A DNA stretch of 64,000 nt. It comes from Epinephelus fuscoguttatus (lineage: Eukaryota; Chordata; Actinopteri; Perciformes; Serranidae). Below, one piece after another: positions 23,629 to 36,580 of this stretch (within the stretch, counting starts at the first letter, position 1; each line of letters opens with the position of its first letter). The stretch covers positions 42,930,143 through 42,994,142 of the forward strand of contig NC_064761.1 of the NCBI RefSeq assembly GCF_011397635.1, read 5' to 3'. The translations under genes were made by a program, and so were the position numbers. A model generated the notes under the pieces. It was not told where the DNA came from. It saw only the letters and a program-made list of their open reading frames with translations, and searched no databases.

Positions 23629-26461
23629 ATGTCATTTTATATCATTGCAGCGGTTTGTATCACCAGGCAGTAATTGTTCTGAAATTCAGTTAAGAAGTGG
23701 TTTAAAATGACGATGGTGTACTTCATCACATTTGGCTATTTTCTTCCATACACACAAGAGAACAACTGCCTCGCAATCGACAACACGAGCTAAAAAAAAA
23801 AAACAACAACAACCTCAAAACAATAACTCAAAATTGAATCCTTAATGTGTCTGAGGATAATTTCAAGTGTTACAGGTTTCTGTATTAACAACCTCACTCT
23901 CCTCCTCCATGTCTGCCTACATCAGGTCACCTTACGAGGCGCGTCAGTATGGATCTCACTGTTTTTCTCGGCAAGTCCTGCCCTACTGTAGAGTGATTAG
24001 CCCCTTTTACACTGCCAGATTTTCCGCGAATGTTGGGCCGTTTTGCCGGCAAGCTGCAAGCATTTAGACACACAGAGCCACACAGTACTCGTCACGTCAA
24101 TGCGACAAGGTCAGAGGTGACTATGGTTACCCTGCATTCTGTGGTGTCAGAATAATCGGGGGAAAAATCCCTCCTGGCTGGGAAAATTCACATGAATGCC
24201 TCCTCAGGTCAGAATTCAACAGCGTGGAGAAGAAACTCTGTACACAAGTTGACATTTTGACGTCATATATGCAAAAACATGGCAGATGAAATTAAATGTT
24301 CAAAGGAAATAAACTTTTCATCAACTCACATAATGTCAATTTTTTTGCTCACATGTACTTTGTAACATGGTATTCGGCTGTAACCATTAGTTGCTGTCCA
24401 CATAAAGTCAGCTAGATTAATTAGAAAAATTATTTATTAGCATAAATCAGGTAAAGCAATATTTTAGCAGCTTCAGGGGATGTATGAGTGCAGCAACAAA
24501 TCTGGGGCTGAATCACTTTGTAATACAAAGCTTCAAACTGTTATCAACATGTTATTATACGCTCTGAGCAATAAATTACAACACATCTTTGCAGCATCCA
24601 TGTTGCTTCCACAATCTAACTAACAGCTCATGAACACACAAAGTCAGAGGAATGACTTCCCGACTTGGGGAAATAGGACCCTCCTAGGAGCATGTGAATG
24701 CAGCATCAGGGCAAAGAGGTCACGGTGAGGGCAAAAACTTGCAAAGAAAAGCAGTGGATCCATATTAACACTTGCAAGGCAGCTGGATTGTTTAGATCAT
24801 GCAAGATCACACAAGAATCCAGCCCTAATTTGCTACATAGCAGGCCCATAATTGCTTCCGCAGTAAAAATGGTATTGCAAAATCTCTAGTCTTCTTCTAT
24901 CGCCACACCATCGTATTGCCCAACCTTACTTGCTAGTCTCCAACACGCACTGAGCTTGCTTATTGCAGTAACAACAGTCACAGAATGGACACGTACAAAA
25001 TATAAACAGAAATGCTGCAAGTTCAACATGAATACTGCAAATACCCTTCACCCCGACAGTAAGCACTACAACAGACTAGGAGCAGACACAAACTCTACCT
25101 GTTACATGTGGTGGGAGGAAACATATTAATTCATTACAGTTGTATAAATGCCATATAATGTGGGAAGGTGTAACTGAATAGCTTTAATTCTTGGAGTGCT
25201 GCATCTTCTTCACATAGTAACAGTAGAAGGAAATGCACACCAGTTTTTACTTTCTTTGCCAAATGTTCTGGAATTGTACAACACTTGGATGTAAACATAC
25301 TGTCTTCCTGTTACTGTCACATCTGAATTGTGCTCAGTACAATCTGTGCTTCTCCTCTAACTGCCTTGTCTGGAACAAACACAAGAGCATCAGTGTGTTT
25401 CATTTGACTCTCAGGTCAGATGACATGTGTTCAATACAAAAAATGGTGTGAATGAAATGAATTAACAGTCAGTTTGACAGTTGGTGATGTAAAGTGTGTA
25501 ACTGCAGGCATGTGAGCGCAAGTCTCTGTCTGCATGTCAAGACCCGACCTGTGGGAAACCTGACAAAGGAGACAGGAAACAGGTTGTCTCAGTCGCACAA
25601 ATCTAAATGGATTCTCTGAGATGACACAGAAAAACACATCTTCTCAAGACATGAATCATCACTGTTCATTCATCAAAGAAGAGCTGGATAGGAAAAAGGA
25701 GAGAGAAGAGCAGAACAGGTGCGGAGGATGAGGTTTTTTATTTATACACCACTTTCCAAAAAAGACAACGCCTGCAGTGTACCTGAGACAGGCCTGTCTG
25801 GTGGCAGGGAAACAGTGCAAATGAATATGTTGGAGAGCAAATGGAAGAAAGAGGCAAAGAGCGGAGGGAAGGAACAAGAGGTGGAATCATGTTTGTCTGT
25901 ATCTGATCTATTGTCTTTGGCAGGGTTCAGGACCAAGTTCACAAGTTTCCATGACATAGCCAAGGCTCAGCTCTCAGTTGGGCTCCCAAGCCAAAACACT
26001 CAGGGTTTAGACAGATACATGGGACTGTGTTGTGAGATCACAAAGCCTTGTCTCTGATACATGGTGGATCAGGACAATATGCAGGGGAAGTGGAAGGGTG
26101 CGGCATCTTTCTGTTTATATACAATTGGGACAGAAGGGGGGGTCATGGCCTGGTCCTCATTCTGTATCTGTAGTAGAACAAAACACAACAATAGCCCCCA
26201 CATCCATTTTACTCAAAACACCTGAGCACACACATCGGTCCAACTTACGCTTCAGGCATAATTTAAATGCTGTTGAATGTGAGTATTCACACTCGGCTAG
26301 AGGACTACGTTCACAAGTCATGGTGGGATAGATGATGACGTCAATAGGCTTTTCTTCCCAATCTAAACCCACTTAAGCATCTTTGTCCACCCCAGCACTT
26401 AAATCCAGGTTAACGATTTTAATGCTCATAACATGTATCCAAATTTCCAAATAATAAAATC
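23629..26461. other. Gene-free region with one Harbinger-end fragment
   Basis: Apart from the element end at 24001-24090 no repeat could be bounded. The plus-strand frame at 25719-26057 has no domain or splice context. Confidence 0.4.
24001..24090 (+). repeat. Fragment of the Harbinger-type element end seen at 14590
   Basis: CCCCTTTTACACTGCCAGAT and the following roughly 70 bases match 14591-14665 with few changes, then similarity stops at ACACACAGAGCC. It is therefore a terminal fragment or a differently deleted copy. Confidence 0.65.
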
Positions 26462-26466
26462 TCTTA

Positions 26467-27804
26467 CAGGGCTCAACAATAAAGTTGCCCGATTGCCCGG
26501 GGCAAGTAAACCTCAAGGTCGGGCACGTAAACTCACAACTCACTTGCCCGATCGTGCAAGTTGCTAAAAATAGTAAAAGTTAATAACTAATTGATAAAAT
26601 AAATGTTTTGTTTTTTTTGCAGTCTCTCTGCCTGAAGTCACAGGCACAGCTGTGTAACAATGTCCTGCCCACAGCCCCCACTGATATTATTTTGCACGAC
26701 GGACGCTTCATATAACAACAGAACAATATACTATTTATGGTGTTATGTCATCGTGTCATTTCTGTCTCTACGTGGTCACGCGTTAACAATTCTCCTCTGC
26801 TCTCTGTATCGCACACGGCGGAGTTCCGCCACACACACAGATGAGCACGCTAGAGCGGCTCGGGCCGCATTTTCCTGACCAAACCTGACCCCGAGCCCGG
26901 TGCAGTTTGTCAGCTGACAAAGTTATTGAAATGGACAGTGTGTAAATAACCAACAGACTGCTGTTACGCACAGACAAACACGCTGCACTCCGAGCAGCGC
27001 AGCACGGCACTCATGCGGAGCTTGTGTTGCGTTCAGGCGTTGTCACGTAAATAACAACTTCCAGCACTTCAATAGGTCATAGCACAAAACAGCAGCATGT
27101 CAAGTGACTTTTTACTTTCATTATATTCAATACAGTTGTATGTTCCTAAATCTTGAGACACCTCATATGTAAGCTAGACAGACATTTCACCTGCTCATAC
27201 TGTGCACACATGTACTGTATGTACTTAGTCCTAAAGAGCCCCTCTGGTGCCAGTAGATACACAGAAACATCCCAGCAGGCTGTGCTTTGCATACAAAAAA
27301 AGTTTCACGCATGTGAAAATTATTTTTCATGTGTGTGCTTCACCTCCGCTGCTACAACTCCATCCTAGGGGAAACACTGCTGTGTGCGTTTTGTGCAACA
27401 GGTGGATGTGGTAGTCTACTGGTAGAGTAGAGAGAGAGCTAAGTAGCGTTGAAGTAGAGTAGAGCAGGGCAAAATATATTAAACCCAGTGTCAATACAGC
27501 AGAACTGGAGAGAGGGGTGAAAAATAAATAGAGGTGGGCATGGCTCAAGTAGGGCGCAAAATTATAGACGGAGAACGATTGACAGATTTTTCACTTTAAG
27601 CCCTGACACTGTCATATTTGTGTAGGAATTAAGCTACAGTACATGACATATGTTGTTTTAATTAATAAATACAGTGTGAATAAAGATTACAAAACATAAA
27701 AATAACTGCAGTCTTTGTTATTTGACAATTTTTATAGGGCAAGTAGATCTCTGACCAACTTGCCCGACCGGGCAAGTGAAAAAAAACCTTAGCGTTGAAC
27801 CCTG
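26467..27804. mobile_element. CAGGG-ended DNA transposon, 1338 bp
   Basis: Left end CAGGGCTCAACAATAAAG and right end GCGTTGAACCCTG are inverted repeats. Both flanks carry TCTTA (26462-26466 and 27805-27809). The ends are packed with short inverted copies of TTGCCCG/CGGGCAA (left: TTGCCCGATTGCCCGGGGCA; right: TTGCCCGACCGGGCAA), probably transposase-binding sites. CAGGG ends are common in hAT and some other DNA transposons. A 5-bp duplication is unusual for hAT (8 bp), so the superfamily is left open. No transposase frame was found inside. Confidence 0.75.
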
Positions 27805-30800
27805 TCTTATCTTGCCACATTCCTTTAAGATGACCGCTGCCTTGCGTTGTACTCCACATTTGGCTTCAAATGACACTTCCTCTGTTAAGAATATTCTAGA
27901 TATGCAGAGTCACATGACACAGGACGCGGCCAACCAGCCTGAAAAGTGTCTGGTGGAATGAGACCCTCATAGCTGACATTCTGCATGCCTTAAAGGCTGG
28001 CCGTGTCCCTAAACCCACCTTTGACCCCTGACCTCATGACCCCAAACACCTACAACCTGACACACCTACCCTGGTTTACACCAATCAGCTGGGTGAGCTG
28101 AGCCAGTATTGACCTTGAAAAAAAGCACATGCATATACATGCACAAAGACTTAAAGACATGCAAGACGACCATCCAGGCAGTAGACAAGCATAGATTTCA
28201 TTAAAGCCAGTTAGCTGACACATTACCACTTTGTCTTGAACCAGCATAACAAACAGCCAAACAACAACCTGCTCTGTACACTGCCATCCTTCCACTGTGA
28301 CAGGATCCTGTTTACAGTCCGAGGGAGTGTGCAGTACATTCAGGAATAACATTTTACAACAGGCAGGGAGTCAGGTTTGTACATAACATTTCAGCAGGAC
28401 CCTCTGTGGTTGTCAGTTCTGATTTATCCCAGAGTTTACCCTAATTTTGACACCCAGAAATGCTCCACGTCACGCACTGGCCCGGTCCTACCTGACAGAT
28501 CATAACTGACAGAGCCTAACAACATGACAATAAGGAAAAGCTTTACACCAACATATCGAAACTAGCTGCAATTACATAACATGCACAGTCACACGAGCTT
28601 GACCAAAAACCAGGCAGGGAAGCCCCGGGGTTTCCTCAAATTTTCTGACTTGTCAGCCTGATGCTGAAGTCCAACCTGATAAGAGTAACTCTACACAAAA
28701 GGCACGTAAGGGGAGAGGAAAAGGTCCTGAATTATTACCAATACTAAAACGGCTTACACAAACTAACTTTGTGATCTCATTACAATGTTGAATAAATATT
28801 CTGGTTTCACTACCTTCCTCTATTCATGGAATTTTATGACATTTAAATCACAAGGCAGTGAAAGTACCCAGGGTTTCATCAAAGGCTGACAAGGCTGGAC
28901 ACCAATTCTGGAAACTACATTTATTCTGCATTGTGGTTGGCATTTGCAGGTTAAGAACAATTATGACAGATGATGAGGTCAGAAGAGATCTGCCTCTTGA
29001 TTCAAAAGATCACTTATGGCTCAGCACAATGCATTACAACCATGATAACAAGTAGAGCATGTCATTAAACCCAAATCTATTTGAGTATTTAGGTCAGATT
29101 ATTACTGAATAAAGTACAACAATCAGTGAAGATGCATGTATGCTTTGTGTATGTTATGATAACATAAAACTTGGGATTTTAAAAGAAGTATCATTTCAGA
29201 ATTGGTACTGAAAGTCAGGTCCTGTATCAGCACCAGTGATCTCAAATGAGACATATTTACAAAAGTCCCCAGTGGAGGGAGGTGGGGGAAGCAGAAAGCA
29301 GAGGTTTGTGAGTTGGTGAATGTAGCGTACGTCACAGCATTGTGAGAAATACTGCCTAATAATTACGCAGATTGAATTTTAGGCTGACAACACAGGAGTA
29401 AAATAGCACCAGACTCACTCAAAACAAGACAGCAACATGAAAGAGAAACTGAGAGTGAAGTAACACAAAGGAGAAGCTAGGAACTAGAGAGGAGAGACGG
29501 GTATGGGAGACAAAGTTACGCAGTGGTAGTCCACTCGCTGTGCGTAGCCCTTCATGTGTGAGCCACTCCCATCAGTGGTTAAATTCAGGCTAAAATGTTC
29601 TCAAAGCTCTAGGCCTCCTGTCGCCACTCGGCCTATTGTGGCGTGCATCTAACAGGGTGTGTGTAAGAGATTCAGCCATCAGTCACGAGTGACCCTCTGT
29701 GTGCAGTCTCTGTTTCAACACTGTCTGTGTCCAGCTGCTCTCTGTACCTCTACTTCTCCTAAACAAGAGCTGTGATTACGACACAGCAGGAACGACATGG
29801 CGAATAAACTCATAACAATATGAAGAGGCAGTTTTGCACTACTTCCTCAAATGCTGTGTGCAACAAAAAAAGTCATATTGCTCAATCTACGCGGTGAAAC
29901 GTAGTGCCTGCCTCTGAGATTTCTGTAGTGAAAGCCAGGACGTGCATTATCCTTGTCTTTTATCTGCCTTCTCACACATACGAACGCAGTCAGCCAGTCA
30001 GGTGTTAGCCAAGCTCACATCTACAACACCCACTTCACCCAAATGCCAGCAACATTAGAAACACCTCATACGTAAAAGGTCTTTATCAAGCACTCAATCG
30101 GACACAATATCATTATCAGTGTTCCAAAACAACTTGTCAAGCGCGTAGACCTTTAATATTTCTCCCAATAGCAACAGAGAAGTCAGCAGCTTTGTGAAAA
30201 CCAGATCAGAAAATGAACACAGATAACTAGCTTTGTATTCACACTTGTAGTGACAGAGCCAAGGCTGGGAAGGCATCAGAGGAAGAGTGTGACGACATGT
30301 GACTTCGCAGTTCCATCTGTGCTGAATGGATGTGCCAGACACACGCATAAAGTTACCCTGGCAACTGAGCAACAGCGCTGGTTGGAGGTCACACAGAGAG
30401 AAAGCTTGATGCAGACCAAAACGCCTCTAGAATATGTATAGCTCTCAGAAGGAAGCTCAAGATGACTGCTTATACACTCAAAAGGGAAGTCAAACGTGAG
30501 CTGCCCTCTATATGTTGCTACACACAGACACGGCCATAATGCATCGAGGAGCATTTCACATAAACTGTGTGGTGAACATGATGCAATGCAGAGCAGAGAA
30601 ATACAACCTGAGAAAGACCAGAGGTTGAACTTGATGACGCAAAAGCCCTTCAGTGTTTTATCCCTTTCTCTTGTAAACACACGGCCCTGATTCTGAGAGG
30701 GGAGTTTCATTTCACACACACAGATGTAATCTCTAACTAATCACATTTGCAGGCCTTGGACAGAGCAGCCATACCACAGTGCTGAACAGATGGGCCCACG

Positions 30801-32530
30801 TACACGAGGCATCTCTGGGATTAGCTTCGCCCGGAAGGTGGAGGTGGAATGTAAAGTTACCGAGGGACGCTTTCTAAAAAGTAGCTGGTGCTCAAATGAC
30901 GCTGAGGGGAGACTTATCCGAGCAGGTATAATGATTCAGAAATGGAAAACTGGAATTGCATCTATGAGGGTATGTCCTCCGAATGATTTTCTTCCACCGG
31001 TTGGAAGATGACCAAATGTTTCAATTAAGGAGTGCTTGCTTGCGTCCCTGCAAAGACAAACGCATTTAGCCATAAATAATTATGTGTTATACTCAACGTG
31101 ATGTGACTGAAAATAAGAACAGCACTCTGTGAGCAAGTGTGCTTCAGCATATCCTCCGGGCACTCACACTGTTTCTGTTGGCAAGAAACAGATATGCAAC
31201 ATGACGTTTTTTGTTTACAGTCAGGAAGAGAGAGACGAAGAACAGGATAAACCCCAAAAACACACAATGATGATTCAATGCAGCACTTGTAAATAGGCGT
31301 ACAGATGGGGCTCGTGTTGCTTAAGACCAACGGTACAAATCTCCGCACTGAGAATACTGAATCAACCATATTTTATTGGATTAAAACCTAAGCCCTGGAA
31401 CTAAGGCTGCTAAAATAAACAGCCCAGGTGTACCCTTTGCACCCACTGTCCCGCAGGTGAAACTTTCACTGGTGATCTATAACAATTTGCAGCTCTCTCC
31501 CGGGTTCGGCCTGAATTGGACGAAGTAAAAACCAAAAGGAATTCCAAACAGATTCCTTCTCTAACATATGGAGGGACTGAGGACCTCCCGACATTTGGAA
31601 ATAATTAGGTTTCATCTCCTCTTTAGGTCTTAACTTTAGCTTTATCTCACGACTCAATCACACAATGCTTTCAGAACAAGCTCAACTGCAGCTATCAACT
31701 CTATCTAGATAAATTATGCATCTATTTAACTGTTAAAGAAGACTGCTAAGGCCAAATAAGACCGTTTCAGTCTTTACTGCATAACATGACACCATTGCAC
31801 TGTAAAGGCTTGCCAGTCATGAGTCTGAACCAGTGACCCCTGGGTCATATGTTAAGTGTTGAGAACAGCAGCTCCACACAACCACACTAAATATCAATAT
31901 GGAACATTCCTTAGTTAAAATGGGGAGCGCGCGAAGCAACGTCACGCAAGACACTGACAAAGAGTGTGTTAGATAGGAGGCTGGAGCAGAGGGAGGCTTT
32001 GTTTAAGAAAAGAAGGGCGGTCTAATAGTGAAAAAGGCGTGAATTCAGCTCAAACTAATTCTGCTTGACAGCTAATAGAGCTGGCCCACTCAAGTGTGTG
32101 TGCTCCCAGAGCACCAACATATCTGCAGTTATTCCTGACCTCACACACTGAAGGAACAGAGACAGATAACATGGAGTTCGGCAATGTAGACTGTGACGGC
32201 ACACTGGCCTCTGTTATCAGACCACCACTGCCTCAGATTGAGTTGACATTAAATGGTAAACATATGATACAACATCTAAGATACAGCCCTAACAACTGAT
32301 AAATGTTGAGTCTGCACATTTGGAATTGATTACTATCACTTCTTTAATGTAGGGCTGTGCATTTAATCAATATTAAATCAATACTGTGATATGAGAATAG
32401 ACATAATCTTCTATTTTGGATATAGTATTGTAAGTGTTGTCTTTTCCTGGTTGTAAAGGCTGCATTACAGAAAAGTGATGTAACTTTATCAACTTACCAG
32501 ACTTTTATAGCTGTTATTATTTGCCTTTAC
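27805..32530. other. Long gene-free region
   Basis: No coding exon with consistent phase, RNA gene or bounded repeat could be supported. A possible hAT end fragment lies near 32352 (TAGGGCTGTGCATTTAATC). Confidence 0.45.
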
Positions 32531-32987
32531 TTGAGATGTACCGATACCACTTCTTCCTTCCAGATACTGATTCCGATCCCTGAACCTTAGGTATCTGCCA
32601 ATAGCGAGTATCGATCCGACACCAGCACGTAAAATAAAAATGGATGGGATATGAATTGTTGTATGTCTCAACTCCTAAAACTCTGTGTAAAATATTAAGA
32701 AATAAATACGTAATAGTAGAATGAACGCCATAAAACTGTTTTTTTATTATTATTATCCAGTGTTGACACAGATCAAGACACAGGTTAAAGTGCAGCCCCA
32801 CAATTTAAGGCTACAGTAGAATGCTTTTTAAACTCCACTTCGTTTCTGTTTCGTTTGCCTGTAGCGTGCGTATGCGTAATGACGTGAGGCATTACGTGGT
32901 ATTGGACTGGTCGTAGGCTGTACTCACCGATGCCGCATTTTAGGCAGTATCAGAGGCATTTCCGATACTGGTATCGGTACAACTCTA
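32531..32987. mobile_element. Non-autonomous hAT element, 457 bp
   Basis: Starts TTGAGATGTACCGATACC and ends GGTATCGGTACAACTCTA, imperfect inverted repeats. Exact 8-bp duplication GCCTTTAC on both sides (32523-32530 and 32988-32995). The interior has further inverted GATACT/AGTATC motifs near each end. No transposase is encoded. Confidence 0.85.
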
Positions 32988-33129
32988 GCCTTTACCCACT
33001 TTGTAAGAACAATGTTGTGATTTCTTACTCCTCTACATCGCCTGGCCCTGATTTACAGATCCAGTGTGATGGATTGAGTGTTGAGCAGTTAGGCTGCAGG
33101 ACTGAAACTTCTCCTGTTTGCTAAGGACG

Positions 33130-33385
33130 TAGAACTACGGTGGCCAATGCATAAAAGCAAAAAACACAAATGGCCCTGTCAAAAGCCAGAGCCTTATTTC
33201 CGCTCTGGGCTACTGTAGGAACAACATGGCAAGCACCATGTACATAAACAGTTCATTTTAAGGTAACAGAAACACAATACTTCTTTTGAAGTGAAAATAA
33301 AACTAATGAAAACATAGTTATTGGATTTATATAGAATTTCTGCCAATAGGTGCCCCTGAGTCCTCCACACTGGACCTTTAAGTTG
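33130..33385. repeat. Candidate interspersed repeat ending in ACTGGACCTTTAA
   Basis: The end CACACTGGACCTTTAA resembles, in inverted form, GGTCCAGTGTGAAGGATTT near 36167. This suggests both are pieces of one family. Borders are uncertain and no target duplication was established. Confidence 0.3.
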
Positions 33386-34397
33386 TTATTACTGATCAGC
33401 AAATTAATGACATTAAAGGAAGTGGACAGCAATCAGACACATGTAGAGCAGGTTGCTGAAACAAGTGTGGGTGAGATGTGAGTGCATTATGTGAGGAAAC
33501 ACCTTCCAGCTGAACTTGGGAGGAACCTCCAGCTTTTGCTCTCAGAGTTTTTCCTCATGGAAGTAATTTCATGAAGGTGGTCACCGCTTTCCCAGATTCA
33601 AAATACCCTCACGACTAATCTTTTGTGCTTATTCTGTAACCGAGACATGCTATGGCTAGGACAAGACAGGCTAATGCTGTGCACAGTATTGTTCGTGGGT
33701 GAACCCACGCCACACCCAAAGCACTCCCCGGAGGGCAACTGTGCAGCAGGGGTTCACCGCCAATGAGCTATCCAGAGCAGGACGCCTGCAGTGGGTTTGG
33801 CTGTCGGACTAGCAGCACAAACGGGACATTAAGTCCCCAGTCTGGCTCCACAGAAGCTAACCGTGTAGCCACTACAGTCAACAAAGTAAAACTGAGAGAG
33901 AGGAATCATAAAATGCTAACTCACTGACTCTCACCACTCTTTTCTCAGAGCTTTCCACATTAGCGTGCTGCAGTTCTTGCTAGCCTGATTCGTTAGCTGA
34001 GTTAGCTTCGTGAGGGAGCGCATGATTTATTATTAGCATTATATCAAACTCCTCGGTGCTGCTGCTCAGCGTGGGGTGGGGAGACCGTGTCTTCACGTGG
34101 GCGGAGGAGAAGATAAAAAGCTGGTTGAAATAAACCCGAGCACCCAGCTACTGATAGTCTGCAGTGCGATAAAATAAGCCAAGTATTATCGTTTCCCTCG
34201 CATCTTCTTGTCCCCTCCTGTTGATGGATGCCGATCTACTTTGATAACGGAGCATCCTGCGTGTGAAAACAAACACATCCAAAGCGTTCGTGAGGCTTAA
34301 CGTTACGTTAGCTAGCTGCCTCGACGGCTGAGGAGGGATTTTCTACATGATGTCGCAAACGATCAGAAACTTTGACTCACACTGGTCTTGAACTCAC
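33386..34397. other. Non-coding sequence leading into a GC-richer promoter-proximal region
   Basis: From about 33950 the sequence becomes richer in G, C and CpG and contains AACGTTACGTTAGCTAGC-like motifs common in fish promoter-proximal DNA. No exon was identified in this stretch. On the model used here it is the start of the first intron of the unnamed gene. Confidence 0.35.
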
Positions 34398-34448
34398 CGA
34401 AGTGAAGCCGTTATCTTCTTCCTTCCTTCGATATTCCAGCGGGTTCAT
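34398..34448 (-). CDS. Candidate first coding exon of an unnamed minus-strand gene
   Basis: On the minus strand an ATG (34446-34448) opens the 17-codon peptide MNPLEYRRKEEDNGFTS, which ends in phase 0 at a strong GTGAGTT donor (34397 downward). The exon would extend upstream as 5' UTR towards 34600 through GC-rich sequence. The start context (CTG before ATG, A after) is weak, so this could be pure 5' UTR of a gene whose ATG lies in a later exon. It sits 3.1 kb downstream of coa7 on the same strand. I do not recognise the peptide. The only other candidate exon of this gene is at 89-219. Confidence 0.35.
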
Positions 34449-34650
34449 CAGAAAGCAGCAGACAGCTAACAGTTTGGAGGCTAACGCTCAGGACACGACG
34501 ATGCGCCTCGCAACAGCTGTGTTCTGTTTTGAATGAGGGCTGAGGAGGCGCACGGCTGACGGGCGGAGCTAGTCCGCCCATCATCATCATCCTCCTCCTC
34601 CTCCTCACACCGGCGGCTCAGCTCACCTCCACATACACACTGACCTTTTG
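34449..34650 (-). promoter_or_regulatory. GC-rich region, likely promoter and 5' UTR of the unnamed minus-strand gene
   Basis: Locally high G+C and CpG compared with the AT-rich surroundings, with ATC and CTC trinucleotide runs at about 34580-34605. It lies just upstream of a good splice donor on the minus strand. No TATA box was recognised. Transcription start not determined. Confidence 0.4.
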
Positions 34651-35039
34651 TCTGCGTCTGTGTTATGTACAGGTTGCTGATACGGTGGGGTATAATGTTG
34701 ACACATGGGGGAGCATACCCGGTGCCCACCTATTGTGATGAGTCCAGGATTAAGCGCCGTGTGAGATTTGAAAAGGTTGGCGCAAAGTTCATGTGTTTGA
34801 TTCTGACGCCATCTTGTGGTCCGACCACAGCTGTGCCCGCACCAGTATGAACATGTTTCAGGACATGACCTGGTGTTAAGGGTCACAACATTTACTGTCT
34901 CCATTGACCCTGTGAAACCTGGAGCGAGTACTGAAATATTTAAACCCTGAGCAAATGGTGTGATTTCTTCCAAAAACATGAGGAAAATGGCAACGAGTCT
35001 GTTTAGGAGATGCCCCACAAATTGCAAAAAAATATTAAT

Positions 35040-35272
35040 AGATTAGAAAATAGAAAATTAGGGGGAAAAAAATTATTAAAAAAACTGGGGGGATGATAAG
35101 AAAAAAGGTAGGGGAAAAATATCATTATTATTATTATTATTATTGTTGTTGTTATTTATTTTAAAATTATATGTGTGTTTGTATGTCTTTTTAAATGGAC
35201 CTTGAGTTTATCAGTAAAGCTATCTATTATTATTATTATTATTAATAGAATCAAATATTAGAAATAATAATT
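35040..35272. repeat. A/T-rich low-complexity sequence with TTA trinucleotide runs
   Basis: Contains ATT/TTA runs near 35125-35145 and 35226-35245 and poly-A-rich stretches. No other structure seen. Confidence 0.8.
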
Positions 35273-35280
35273 ATTATATC

Positions 35281-35372
35281 CAAAGGACAGGGGGATGCCA
35301 TATGTTGTAAAGCCCTCTGAGGCAAATTGTGATTTGTGATATTGGGCTTTATAAATAAAATTGATTGATTGA
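35281..35372 (+). repeat. 3' tail of a non-LTR retrotransposon (LINE)
   Basis: The sequence AAAGCCCTCTGAGGCAAAT, followed by TGTGATATTGGGCTTTATAA and a terminal TTGATTGATTGA repeat, is the familiar short 3' end of fish LINEs that finish in a small tandem repeat. Only the 3' end is present, as in most 5'-truncated insertions. Family not assigned. Confidence 0.6.
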
Positions 35373-35833
35373 AATTGATATTTTAATATTAGAAATAAAA
35401 GAGAAAATTAAAAGCAAAAAAAATTGCTTAAAAAAAGAAAAAGAGACATTTCTCTCATAATAATAATTTATTACATTTTAAAATTATGTTGCAAAATTAT
35501 TGTAATTTTTAAGTTCTCTTTTTAGGTCATTTCCTTGTTTGATTGTTTTTAACTTTTTCTCTTTATGTCTTTCTTTTTTTTATTAATTTTTAATTCTAAT
35601 TTTCTTGCTTTTAATTTTCTCTTTTTACTAATTTCTTGCAAATGTTTGGGGTCATTTCTCCTTTGGTTGCTCATTGCCTTCCCATGTTTTTAAAATAAAT
35701 CAAGCTATTTTTTTAGGTTTCACAGGGTTAATTAATTCCTTATATTTTCTTTAAAATGCATCAAATATTTATGGCGAGTGACTTAAATTACAGACCAAGG
35801 TGTTCTTTGTTATATAAATACAAATAATGCTTC

Positions 35834-35837
<4 letters not shown>

Positions 35838-35871
<34 letters not shown>
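35838..35871. repeat. (CA)n microsatellite
   Basis: About 16 CA units in non-coding DNA. Confidence 0.9.
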
Positions 35872-35875
<4 letters not shown>

Positions 35876-36164
35876 ATTACTGTGTGCTTAGTGCAAAGTA
35901 GTTGACTCCTACACAAACGACAAACCATAAAATCGTTAAAAATATTCCAAAAATTATTTAATTATCTTTAGGTCATGTTACACTCTCTCTGATTATAACT
36001 ATTTATAACAGGAAGGACTACATTTCTCTAAGTGTTTTCATCATTGCATCGTGTATTCTGTCCCTGCAGCCATCCTGTTAGTTATTAGTTTCTCATCTTA
36101 AAAAAAAAACCCTAAAATTCCATTCAGACCAATTTCAGGAAGTGGCATGTTTTTTGAAGGAAAC

Positions 36165-36580
36165 TTGGTCCAGTGTGAAGGATTTACAGAGTTATATTGG
36201 CAGATATTAAATGTTTCTTCAGTGTCTAATCACTTAAAAAAAGAACCATGGTTTTTGTTACCTTAGAATGAGTTAGTATCTATATAGGGACCTGATCCTC
36301 ATCCGTGGAGATCAGCATGTTGTATGTTTCTACAGTAGCCCAGAAGAGACAAACCAAACACTGGCTCTAGATAGAGCCATTCACATTTTTGTGTCAGCCC
36401 CTCCGTGACAAGGGTGTTGGAAAACAGATTTTATATGTTTATACATTTTCAAAAACTGTTTTATTCAGTGCTTCTACCAGTTTAAATCACCGGCTCCATA
36501 TATTTTTTTGAGAAATGAGAATTCTCACCACTAGATGCCACTAAATCCCCCGAAATCTTACACGCCATGCCTTTAAAGGA
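36165..36580. repeat. Candidate interspersed repeat, relative of the 33130-33385 sequence
   Basis: Begins TGGTCCAGTGTGAAGGATTT and ends near CATGCCTTTAAAGG, resembling in inverted form the ACTGGACCTTTAA end at 33370. Borders are approximate. Confidence 0.3.

Noticed and set aside
34411-34608. Arg/Met-rich minus-strand frame starting MRRRRRMMMM
   Set aside because: Produced by CTC and ATC trinucleotide runs in GC-rich leader sequence; the overlapping frame ending at the GTGAGTT donor is more plausible.
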